Source: an uncultured Bacillus sp.
GTDB lineage: Bacteria; Bacillota; Bacilli; Bacillales; Cytobacillaceae
DNA: 5,982 nt
Reading direction: 5' to 3'
Assembly (NCBI GenBank): GCA_937894355.1
Contig: CALCRD010000371.1
Coordinates: 1 to 5,982 of the forward strand
The position numbers and the translations under genes were made by a program. Position 1 is the stretch's first letter. Every line of letters starts with the position of its first letter. The notes below the pieces were generated by a model that saw nothing but the letters and a program-made list of their open reading frames with translations, made no database searches and had not been told where the DNA came from. Positions 1 to 5,977 of the stretch are shown one piece after another.

Positions 1-88
1 AAGCAGATGGGCTCCTTTCGGTCATTACTTGCATCGTAGAGCCAGCTCTCAAACGAATACGCGTCGTATAATTCCCTAAGCCGTTTGT
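1..88. repeat. Direct repeat, copy 1 (partner at 803-890)
   Basis: This 88-nt segment equals 803-890 at 85 of 88 positions, in the same orientation and 802 nt apart. Mismatches are at 56, 58 and 84. The repeat reaches the window edge and may be longer. The mismatches make a simple assembly duplication less likely. Confidence 0.9.
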
Positions 89-148
89 TAAAATAAGATT
101 CTTACTTTCCCACCCCAAGGAGGGCTGGCCCCCCCTTTTTAACCTAAG
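1..148 (-). pseudogene. Partial, frameshifted paralog of the exported-protein gene, running off the left edge
   Basis: Positions 1-88 copy 803-890 with three mismatches. Read on the minus strand they encode GLGNYTTRIRLRAGSTMQVM followed by TERSPSA, equivalent to residues about 135-161 of the exported protein, with one Val-to-Ile change. Further upstream in the gene direction, restoring one missing base near position 90 gives KVRILFYTNGLG, which resembles DLYIQFYTTGLG of the intact protein. The uninterrupted frame stops at a TAG at 149-151 without any plausible start. This is therefore an N-terminally broken copy; its C-terminal part would lie outside the window. Confidence 0.65.
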
Positions 149-349
149 CTATACTATTTGAATGATGATTCGAAAGGCTAGAAAAATCCAACCTCTCATG
201 AATGTGAGTAGCATTCTACCCATCGAATTACCATGGTTGAGTCGGATAGGATTCACCTAATAAAATGATTCTTGATATAAATTAGGATGAAAAAATAAAT
301 TCCCACCGTTCTGGAGATTATAGAATAAGTATCAAATCTACTGTCTTAT
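149..349. other. Gene-free stretch with no recognised content
   Basis: No reading frame with a start and a ribosome binding site is visible on either strand. Short open pieces exist (for example a plus-strand ATG frame near 179-239) but resemble nothing I know. Its position between two coding remnants suggests decayed or rearranged DNA. Part of the inverted repeat at 313-368 lies within it. Confidence 0.4.
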
Positions 350-368
350 TCATTTTTGAATAATCTCC
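313..368. repeat. Imperfect inverted repeat in the gene-free left region
   Basis: GGAGATTA (313-320) is complementary to TAATCTCC (361-368), and inside it GAATAAG (323-329) is complementary to CTTATTC (345-351). This gives 15 paired bases with an asymmetric internal loop and a 15-nt terminal loop. It overlaps the final codons and stop of the decayed frame. There is no run of T after either side, so it is not a standard terminator. Confidence 0.5.
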
Positions 369-548
369 TCATCCCAACTAGCAGGATACTCCGTTAATGT
401 TAAAGGCCCGGATTCTGTACCTCAAATTTTAAATTGCACTTGTTACTACCTGTTATAGCTAAGCTGTTTCACCCCGATCACTTCCATCTTTAACAAATAG
501 TCCACCATGCCCTTCAAGAGCAAATATTGTTCTTTTTTGTCCGTGAAA
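350..548 (-). pseudogene. Decayed C-terminal coding remnant in three frames, directly after the exported-protein gene
   Basis: Directly after the TAA at 549-551 the same frame continues with protein-like sequence (KRTIFALEGHGGLFVKDG, then SDRGET) until a TAG at 459-461. The next frame then supplies NSLAITGSNKCNLKFEV (about 418-468). The third frame supplies TESGPLTLTEYPASWDEE and ends IIQK at a TGA (350-352). Joined, these pieces read as a plausible beta-rich domain of about 65 residues broken by two shifts, each consistent with loss of a single base. There is no start codon or ribosome binding site for a separate gene, which favours an old extension of the upstream protein. I do not recognise the family. 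Sequencing or assembly indels are a possible alternative to real decay. Confidence 0.6.
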
Positions 549-1286
549 TTATTGTTCTTTGGCATATACATTATCAACAGCGAACTCACCAACATATTGA
601 GGTCCTCCGCTTCCTGTATTTAAACTAATCCGCGTAATTCCATATTTGCGAGAGTTGGTTATTGTGGGCATATCTTTCAATTGATCGATTATCTTGCCTT
701 CATCGGATAATAGGGTGAAATCCATCGAAGCTTGAGCGCAATTAATCCGCCCTTGTATTCTATACCACTTATTAGCTTCAATAACTTCTTTTCCAGTTGC
801 ATAAGCAGATGGGCTCCTTTCGGTCATTACTTGCATCGTAGAGCCAGCTCTCAAACGGACACGCGTCGTATAATTCCCTAAGCCGGTTGTATAAAACTGT
901 ATATATAAATCTCCTTTACCTAAGATCTTAAAGTCTGCCGAAAAAAATAGATCTCTCGTCTTATCCGACCTGATCAGCGTATAAATATTTACCGAGTTAT
1001 CAATTGCTGCATCTTTAATATATATAGCTTTTGTGTTCGGAAAGGAAAAAGCCATAGAAGTAAGAGGACTGACCTTATCAGCATCATCAGTTACATAAGC
1101 ATCGGTATTTGGCGGTTCTAAAGCAAATGCTGGTTTCCACTCTATCGGAAGTTTATTAATAGCATCTTCTTCGAACGAAAAAGAACAATAATAAGATTCT
1201 GTTCCTTCAGCATAACTAATTGTAAAAGAAAAACATACGATGATAACAAAAAGAATGAGCATTTCCTTTTTTAAGGAATAATTCAT
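549..1286 (-). CDS. Exported protein with predicted concanavalin/LamG-like beta-sandwich domain
   Basis: Hypothetical secreted protein, 245 residues. A signal peptide is clear: KK near the N-terminus, a hydrophobic core at about 9-23, and a probable signal peptidase I site after SYA at residue 26. No lipobox is present. The mature part opens with SFEEDAINKLPIEWKP, resembling the start of concanavalin-like domains in polysaccharide-degrading Gram-positives. It has NKWYRIQGRINCAQASMDF at about 172-190 and ends with FAVDNVYAKEQ, both typical of LamG/DUF1080-like sandwich folds. No catalytic motif is recognisable, so carbohydrate binding is only inferred. AGGAGG lies 6 nt before the ATG. It follows the transporter genes by 231 nt without an obvious terminator. 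Protein-like sequence continues in frame after the TAA, so this may be the surviving N-terminal part of a longer protein. A partial near-identical copy lies at the left window edge. Confidence 0.8.
   Translation of the reverse strand: MNYSLKKEMLILFVIIVCFSFTISYAEGTESYYCSFSFEEDAINKLPIEWKPAFALEPPNTDAYVTDDADKVSPLTSMAFSFPNTKAIYIKDAAIDNSVNIYTLIRSDKTRDLFFSADFKILGKGDLYIQFYTTGLGNYTTRVRLRAGSTMQVMTERSPSAYATGKEVIEANKWYRIQGRINCAQASMDFTLLSDEGKIIDQLKDMPTITNSRKYGITRISLNTGSGGPQYVGEFAVDNVYAKEQ
803..890. repeat. Direct repeat, copy 2, inside the exported-protein gene
   Basis: Partner of the segment at 1-88, lying within codons for about residues 133-161 of the exported protein. Similarity to the other copy weakens abruptly beyond 890, where an indel and many differences appear. 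Confidence 0.9.
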
Positions 1287-1517
1287 AATTATCCTCCTCG
1301 TTTTAGACCAAATTTTATATTAGTTCCTATAAGTACAAACAGTGCAATTGATAGTTGAAAACTCTTTTTAAGCAAGGTTATTTTACCTCTGAAAATGCAA
1401 AGTAAATCCCAGACTAGTTTAATTACAATCTCAGGTAAAAGCGATTCTTCTAAATCACCTTTCCATCTTCCTTATAAGCAGATTAAAATATTTTTGCATA
1501 AGGTAGTCGTCATGAAT
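1287..1517. other. Intergenic gap between binding-protein gene and exported-protein gene
   Basis: This 231-nt gap holds the AGGAGG ribosome binding site of the exported-protein gene (1293-1298) but no convincing Rho-independent terminator; only weak stems such as AGGT/ACCT are seen. No well-spaced -35/-10 pair stands out on the minus strand. Read-through from the transporter operon is therefore possible, though a weak or activator-dependent promoter cannot be excluded. Confidence 0.4.
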
Positions 1518-2930
1518 TTACTTATCAGCTGCTATTCCTTTCATATATTGTCTGTTAATCTTCTCAGCAACTTGCTTTGGACTCAACTTTCTTGTTATAA
1601 TTTCAACAAAACCATCATTTATCGCTATATTCAACTTTGACATTTCTACATTTGTTATCTGCCTAACCCTAAAATCTGGTCTATTTGTCTGGACTACAAC
1701 TTTTTGATTCATAATCTCATTCTGTAAAACTACAGCTACCGTTGCATTTTTCTCATCGCCAGAGATATTGAAATCCTTTCTTATTGGAACTACTCCACTT
1801 TCCATACTCTTTTTTTGCAGATCCAAATTCAAGCACCAGAGTTTGAATTCTTTGGCCCATTTTTTCTTTATTTCAGGACGATTTTTCCAAATATAACCAT
1901 GTTGGTTTTCACTAGTTAAAATAACCTGGTTTTGACCTTTATTATTTCCTGGAAATGGCATAAAACCCCATTCAAAACCCTCAGGCATTACTCCCGCCAT
2001 CTCTTTTTCAACCCATCCACCTGAAGAAACCATGGCTGCTTTACCTTGTAAAAACTCCATTTGAGATTGCGTGTGATCAAAACTAATTGTTCCTGGATGA
2101 AAATAATCTTTGTCTACAAAAAAAGCAAGTCTTTCTAGCATAGTAACATATGGGTTGCTGATATATATATTGGATTCCCAATTGTAAAGAGCGTTGGCAT
2201 ACTTTTCTCCACCCACTTCAAACGGAATTGCTCCCCAAGTGTAAGTAAAATAACCTGGTTTTTGACCTGCAATAACCATAGGGTTGATTCCAGATTTTTT
2301 TATTTGTGAGCATAGAGCTAGAAATTCTTCCCAATCCTGTGGTTTTTCATTCCATCCGTATTTCTCAAACATTTTTTTATTATAAAAAAGCCCCAAAACA
2401 CTTATTCCTTCAGGTATTGCATATACATGTCCGTTTTTAAATATTAAACGTTTATCAGCCAATAATACATCCTTAACTTTAGTATTAGGACTATCATAGA
2501 GAGTTCTTGCCCACAATTCATCTTGTGGCTCAACTTTCCCCTCCTCGATAAGCTGTTCTGTCCAACTTTCAAAACTGTAGAAATAGTCATACATATCTTC
2601 GTCGTTTCCACTTTGCAATAAAGACTGTATCAGATTTCTATGCGCAGGTCTTCCTTCAATCCATCTTACATTAATTTTAACATTAGGAAATTTCTCCTCA
2701 AAAGTACGTACAGCGTACATAAAACCATCTTTCCCATCCCCTTGGTGAGGCCTCAATACTGTCAGCTCGACTTTTTCATCTTTAGGTAAACCATTTTCCG
2801 CATACACTGCACCTGAGCTCTTTGTCGTGGTTGACTGATTGTTTTTCTTACCACAGCCTGTAAAAACCAATAGGACTAGAACCAGCGTTAAAGCTAACCA
2901 AACTCCTTGTCTAGACCTCCCATCAAACAT
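1518..2930 (-). CDS. Sugar ABC transporter substrate-binding lipoprotein
   Basis: Extracellular solute-binding protein of the CUT1 importer, 470 residues, of the family 1/8 extracellular binding proteins. The N-terminus is a lipoprotein signal: Arg-containing start, hydrophobic stretch at about 10-24, lipobox VFTGC with the lipidated cysteine at 26, then a polar linker. Phe at -3 of the lipobox is less usual than Leu. Family-typical stretches follow: ELTVLRPHQG at the start of the mature domain, TFEEKFPNVKINV at about 77-89, LFYNKKMFEKYG at 181-192 with KPQDWEEFL after it, and EFLQGKAAMVSSGGWV at 292-307. The many aromatic residues (for example Trp 232 and 306) fit a sugar-binding cleft. An excellent ribosome binding site (AAGGAGG, 7-nt spacing) sits in the short gap after the permease. 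The gene comes last of the transporter set. Ligand unknown; an oligosaccharide is likely. Confidence 0.95.
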   Translation of the reverse strand: MFDGRSRQGVWLALTLVLVLLVFTGCGKKNNQSTTTKSSGAVYAENGLPKDEKVELTVLRPHQGDGKDGFMYAVRTFEEKFPNVKINVRWIEGRPAHRNLIQSLLQSGNDEDMYDYFYSFESWTEQLIEEGKVEPQDELWARTLYDSPNTKVKDVLLADKRLIFKNGHVYAIPEGISVLGLFYNKKMFEKYGWNEKPQDWEEFLALCSQIKKSGINPMVIAGQKPGYFTYTWGAIPFEVGGEKYANALYNWESNIYISNPYVTMLERLAFFVDKDYFHPGTISFDHTQSQMEFLQGKAAMVSSGGWVEKEMAGVMPEGFEWGFMPFPGNNKGQNQVILTSENQHGYIWKNRPEIKKKWAKEFKLWCLNLDLQKKSMESGVVPIRKDFNISGDEKNATVAVVLQNEIMNQKVVVQTNRPDFRVRQITNVEMSKLNIAINDGFVEIITRKLSPKQVAEKINRQYMKGIAADK

Positions 2931-2937
2931 AAAACAA

Positions 2938-2944
2938 CCTCCTT
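2938..2944 (-). promoter_or_regulatory. Strong ribosome binding site of the binding-protein gene
   Basis: AAGGAGG lies 7 nt before the ATG at 2930 and begins 2 nt after the permease stop codon, so almost the entire 16-nt gap is used for translation initiation. This suits the higher synthesis usually needed for a binding protein. Confidence 0.8.
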
Positions 2945-2946
2945 CT

Positions 2947-3822
2947 CTAGCCTTTTAATGAACCTACCATTAAATTGTTTGTCATGTTCTTTTGAAAAGT
3001 TGCGTAGATAATTATGGTTGGGAGCATCATAATCACAAAAGCTGCAAATAATGTTACCCAATCAGCCCGATACGCCATGGCCTGACTCATTGAATAAATT
3101 GCAACTGAAAGCGGGAACTTGTTAGCATCTCTGATAAAAAGCAAAGGATGCAAAAAGTCATTATAGAATCTCATGAAGTTTAAAATGTTTATTGTCAAAA
3201 GTGTTGGTCCTGCAAGTGGTAACCCTACGTGGAAGAAAGTCTGCCAATAGGTAGCACCATCAATACAGGCAGCTTCTTCTAGTTCTTTCGGCTGCCCCTT
3301 CATTGACGCAACCAGAATTAATGTATTAAAGACTAATGGTTGGGCTGCATAATATGCAATTAATCCGGTTAAGCTGTTTATTAAATGTAATTGACGCATT
3401 AGGATATAGCCAGTAACCATGGTATTGAGTCCTGTGACAAAGTAACTACCAACGATAAACCAATAGATGATGTTAGAACCCGGAAACTTAAATCTAGCCA
3501 ACACATAACATCCTGTTGAGAGTAAAAATGTGTTCAGAAACATGGAGCCCGCCACAAGATATAATGTATTGAAAACACTTTTTCCAATCCCTAGCTCTTT
3601 CCAGGCCCGCAGATAGTTATCCCATTGCAATGCTTTAGGCCAACTCCAGGCACTCATAAAAAATTCTTGATTGGTTTTCAAAGAAGTATAAACAACCCAT
3701 AGTAACGGTAGAATGATAATTAGTGCCCATAGCGCTAATAATGTCCGCAAAGCATAATCTCCAACACCTTGTCGCTTAACCATTCCCGTCTGATCTTGAT
3801 TCTCTTTAGCCAACTTTATCAT
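2947..3822 (-). CDS. Sugar ABC transporter permease, MalG/UgpE-like (CUT1)
   Basis: Second membrane subunit of the importer, 291 residues, typical of MalG/LplC/UgpE-type permeases. Family marks include TSLKTNQEFF at about 47-55 after the first membrane segment, the EAA loop EEAACIDGA at 182-190 followed by HVGLPLAGP, and a C-terminal end (ATFQKNMTNNLMVGSLKG) close to the usual 'F.Q....G...G..KG' pattern. About six hydrophobic segments are present. It lies 23 nt after the other permease and 16 nt before the binding-protein gene. The annotated ATG has its purine-rich site (AAAGGGGAG) only 1 nt away, so the true start may be the TTG at codon 4 (3813), 10 nt from that site. This would remove three residues and not affect function. 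Confidence 0.95.
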   Translation of the reverse strand: MIKLAKENQDQTGMVKRQGVGDYALRTLLALWALIIILPLLWVVYTSLKTNQEFFMSAWSWPKALQWDNYLRAWKELGIGKSVFNTLYLVAGSMFLNTFLLSTGCYVLARFKFPGSNIIYWFIVGSYFVTGLNTMVTGYILMRQLHLINSLTGLIAYYAAQPLVFNTLILVASMKGQPKELEEAACIDGATYWQTFFHVGLPLAGPTLLTINILNFMRFYNDFLHPLLFIRDANKFPLSVAIYSMSQAMAYRADWVTLFAAFVIMMLPTIIIYATFQKNMTNNLMVGSLKG

Positions 3823-3823
3823 G

Positions 3824-3832
3824 CTCCCCTTT
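3824..3832 (-). promoter_or_regulatory. Ribosome binding site unusually close to the second permease ATG
   Basis: AAAGGGGAG on the minus strand ends 1 nt before the ATG at 3822, much closer than the spacing of 6-7 nt seen at the other genes here. The TTG at codon 4 is 10 nt away and is an alternative start. Confidence 0.5.
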
Positions 3833-3845
3833 ATTTGAGTGTGAA

Positions 3846-4757
3846 TTATCCTCCCATTTCTATGGCATCTCCACGATCCATAAAACGAAACGCTAGAATG
3901 CTAATTGTGCTTAAAACAAGGAATAATATCAACCCAATAGCTGCAGCATATCCGAAGGCTGCAACTCCCTCGGCTCCAAAGGCTATTTTATACATATAAG
4001 TACCAACTACTTCAGTTGCTCCAGCAGGACCTCCGTTTGTCATAATAAGAATCAACTCAAAAGCACCAAAGAGGCTTGCAATCCCGAGGAAAATCATCGT
4101 CTTCATAGTTTCCCAAATTATCGGGATGGTTATTTTGAAAAGCTTGACTCTATCTGAGGCTCCGTCTAATTCTGCGGATTCATAGAGGCTAATGGGTACT
4201 GAGTTAATGGCTCCCATAAAAATCAGCATGTTTGTTGCCCAGCCGCTCCAGACCATGGGCAATATTAAAGCCAACTTTGCGTAAAAGGAGTGGGTTAGCC
4301 AATATTTTTCCCCTACATTAAAACCAACTAGATTCAAAATGGCATTAAATATACCGTACCTCCCGTGGTAAGCGAATTGCCACATTAAAGCGATAATAAC
4401 TCCAGGTAAGATGGCGGGCAAATAATAAAGCACTTTGTATACATTTGCTTCCTTATAATTCTTTTGTGCCAAAATATAAGCAACTATCAGAGCTATAAAG
4501 AAGTTCAGAGGCATGGTTATAGCCCAGAAGAAACCATTGTTTTTCATAGAGGACCATAAATCTGAATCGTGAGCTAAGATCTTGAAATTTTTCATTCCTA
4601 CCCATACAGGTTGAGAAATGCCGTCGTATTCAGTGAATGGATAATAGAAAGCAGTAATTTTGGGGACTACACAAAAAACAATGTAAAATGTTAACATAGG
4701 AAGCAGAGCGGTAACTATAAAAAACCATTTGCTATGTATTATTTCTTTCCATTTCAT
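3846..4757 (-). CDS. Sugar ABC transporter permease, MalF/UgpA-like (CUT1)
   Basis: Integral membrane subunit of a carbohydrate importer, 303 residues, normal for the shorter MalF-type permeases (LplB/UgpA-like). Six hydrophobic segments are visible at about residues 11-32, 76-97, 108-128, 161-183, 219-240 and 267-290. The cytoplasmic EAA loop that docks the ATPase is at about 193-211 (ESAELDGA, then KITIP). The stretch NGGPAGATEVVGTYMYKIAF at 241-260 matches the conserved region before the last membrane segment in CUT1 permeases. The ATG overlaps the regulator stop by 4 nt, and AAGGAGA lies 7 nt upstream inside the regulator gene. It should form a heterodimer with the permease encoded next. 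The substrate cannot be read from the sequence. Confidence 0.95.
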   Translation of the reverse strand: MKWKEIIHSKWFFIVTALLPMLTFYIVFCVVPKITAFYYPFTEYDGISQPVWVGMKNFKILAHDSDLWSSMKNNGFFWAITMPLNFFIALIVAYILAQKNYKEANVYKVLYYLPAILPGVIIALMWQFAYHGRYGIFNAILNLVGFNVGEKYWLTHSFYAKLALILPMVWSGWATNMLIFMGAINSVPISLYESAELDGASDRVKLFKITIPIIWETMKTMIFLGIASLFGAFELILIMTNGGPAGATEVVGTYMYKIAFGAEGVAAFGYAAAIGLILFLVLSTISILAFRFMDRGDAIEMGG

Positions 4758-5773
4758 AAAACCATCTCCTTGGATAAAGTCCTTGCTGGAATTTGTTTCA
4801 CGGTCGTACCTTGGAATAACTCACCCCTAACTAGCATATCTACTCTGTCCTCTTCGCCTTTGCATATTTTCAATATATTACCAACGCCACACTCAACTAA
4901 CTCTTTTGTCGCACTTGAAATATATGTATAATATTCACGTTGCCAACTATCTAGTGATTCATCCCCAAATATTATTAAACTCATCTGCTCGGGAATATTT
5001 AATTGTTTCTGTTCTAATATTCGCATTATAACATTAACATAATGCTGCTGTATAATAAGTGCTGTAACTTCAGGATGTTCTGAAAGAATCTCATTGATGG
5101 TGAAGTACGGATCTTTTAAATTAGTTTTGATAAGATCGGTTCTTGGGGATAAATCTTGTTTTTTATATACCTCTTTACAAGCTATATAAATCTTTTCGAT
5201 CAATAGAGGCTCTTTATAATCAGAAAAATAAAGAATATCTCTGTGCCCATTTTTTAATAAATAATCGTAAGCCATGGTTATACTATTAGTTATATCACTA
5301 GATACAATGTTAATATCACAAGCTTCATCTGTCATGCTACCCAATACAATGAATGGAACATTCGATTTCTGTACTTTTTCTACTATACTTTTCGTTACTT
5401 TTCCTGCTAAAAACAAGCCATCTACAGCCCGCTCTCTAATCATTTGTGGCAATTCTTCCTTTGGATTATAAATCGAAAATAGCAAATTCCTCCCTTTCTT
5501 TGCCAACTCTGATTCCAGGTGTTTCAACATAACATAATAGTGTTGGTTGCTAAATGGTCTTTCGCACAGCAAAAAACCAATGCTATTGGTAGATCCGGTC
5601 CTAAGATTTCGCGCAGCTCGATTGGGAGCATAGTTCAGCCGTTCCGCAGCCTCAAGGACTTTCTTTATTGTCTTCTCACTTATGGGGATATTTGTTTTTT
5701 TTCTATTGAGAACTCTAGATACAGTTGCCTGAGATACTCCAGCTTCTCTAGCCACATCGCAAATTGTAACCAC
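4754..5773 (-). CDS. LacI/GalR-family transcriptional regulator
   Basis: DNA-binding regulator that probably represses this sugar-transport operon until a sugar ligand binds. Read from the GTG at 5773 it has 339 residues, the usual family length. The N-terminus carries a LacI helix-turn-helix (DVAREAGVSQATVSRVLN, about residues 6-23), then the hinge region (NYAPNRAARNLRTGSTNSIGFLL, as NYAPNRAARN plus LRTGSTNSIGFLL). The remainder resembles the periplasmic-binding-protein-like effector domain, with family signatures NGHRDILYFSD, IIFGDESL near the C-terminal third, and LVRGELFQGTTVK near the end. The open frame extends 19 codons further to an ATG at 5830, but that ATG overlaps the likely -10 box and operator, whereas the GTG has AGAGAGGA 7 nt upstream. 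The stop codon overlaps the first permease start (ATGA), so the two are probably translationally coupled. Ligand and gene name are unknown. Family assignment is firm; the start is well supported; operon control is inferred from position and operator. Confidence 0.93.
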   Translation of the reverse strand: MVTICDVAREAGVSQATVSRVLNRKKTNIPISEKTIKKVLEAAERLNYAPNRAARNLRTGSTNSIGFLLCERPFSNQHYYVMLKHLESELAKKGRNLLFSIYNPKEELPQMIRERAVDGLFLAGKVTKSIVEKVQKSNVPFIVLGSMTDEACDINIVSSDITNSITMAYDYLLKNGHRDILYFSDYKEPLLIEKIYIACKEVYKKQDLSPRTDLIKTNLKDPYFTINEILSEHPEVTALIIQQHYVNVIMRILEQKQLNIPEQMSLIIFGDESLDSWQREYYTYISSATKELVECGVGNILKICKGEEDRVDMLVRGELFQGTTVKQIPARTLSKEMVL

Positions 5774-5780
5774 GGTTTTA

Positions 5781-5788
5781 TCCTCTCT
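5781..5788 (-). promoter_or_regulatory. Ribosome binding site that decides the regulator start
   Basis: AGAGAGGA on the minus strand is separated by 7 nt from the GTG at 5773-5771. No comparable site precedes the upstream ATG at 5830, which in addition overlaps the probable -10 box. Confidence 0.7.
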
Positions 5789-5810
5789 TTTTATAATGAA
5801 ATCAATTGAC

Positions 5811-5824
5811 GTAAAACGTTTACA
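5811..5824. promoter_or_regulatory. LacI-family operator-like palindrome
   Basis: GTAAAACGTTTACA contains the 8-nt palindrome AAACGTTT, centred on CpG as in most LacI-family operators, and GTAAA/TTTAC arms with a one-base offset. On the minus strand, TGTAAACGTTTTAC also matches 12 of 14 positions of the CcpA cre consensus TGWAANCGNTNWCA, missing the last two. It lies just downstream of the probable -10 and ahead of the regulator start, which suits repression. It may bind the encoded regulator (autoregulation), CcpA, or both. Confidence 0.6.
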
Positions 5825-5828
5825 TAAC

Positions 5829-5861
5829 ATTATAGTATATATTTCGTCACAGAATTGTTAA
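5829..5861 (-). promoter_or_regulatory. Probable sigma-A-type promoter of the operon
   Basis: On the minus strand a perfect TATAAT occupies 5834-5829, and an overlapping TATACT (5839-5834) lies 16 nt from TTAACA (5861-5856). Either -10 places the start of transcription in or just before the operator-like palindrome at 5811-5824 and upstream of the regulator GTG. With TATAAT as -10 the -35 match is poor, so the exact elements are uncertain. Confidence 0.45.
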
Positions 5862-5931
5862 ATCCTTCCTTGTAAAAAAATATTTTAATTTTGACCTTTA
5901 ACCCGAAATCGGAAAGTGAACTGAGAACTAC

Positions 5932-5977
5932 TGGTTTTTAATTTTTTTAGCGCACAAAAAGTGTAAAAAACCATTTT
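5932..5977 (+). terminator. Possible weak terminator-like hairpin near the right edge
   Basis: TGGTTTTT (5932-5939) can pair with AAAAACCA ending at 5973, with a nested CAC/GTG pair (5953-5955 and 5961-5963), followed by five T on the plus strand. The stem is AT-rich and long-looped, so termination of a plus-strand transcript is only a possibility, and no plus-strand gene is visible in this window to need it. Confidence 0.2.

Noticed and set aside
89..148. Uninterrupted minus-strand frame reading GQPSLGWESKNLILTNG as a novel peptide
   Set aside because: It has no start codon or ribosome binding site, and shifting frame by one base near 90 gives better agreement with the intact paralog, so it is probably an out-of-frame reading of a remnant.
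1470..1506. Short minus-strand ATG frame (MQKYFNLLIRKMER) just after the binding-protein stop
   Set aside because: Only 14 codons, no adequate ribosome binding site, and no known counterpart; considered chance.
1395..1640. Plus-strand open frame of 81 codons across the end of the binding-protein gene
   Set aside because: It overlaps the binding-protein gene antisense, has no convincing ribosome binding site, and its composition looks like translated non-coding strand.
3769..3999. Plus-strand open frame across the junction of the two permease genes
   Set aside because: Antisense shadow of two well-supported membrane-protein genes, with no initiation signal.
4734..5809. Three plus-strand open frames of 65-96 codons (4734-4931, 5274-5471, 5519-5809)
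   Set aside because: All lie antisense to the regulator gene and show no family resemblance or ribosome binding site.
5811..5824. Treating the operator solely as a CcpA cre site
   Set aside because: The last two consensus positions do not match, and the adjacent self-encoded LacI-family regulator is a simpler binding partner; kept only as an alternative.
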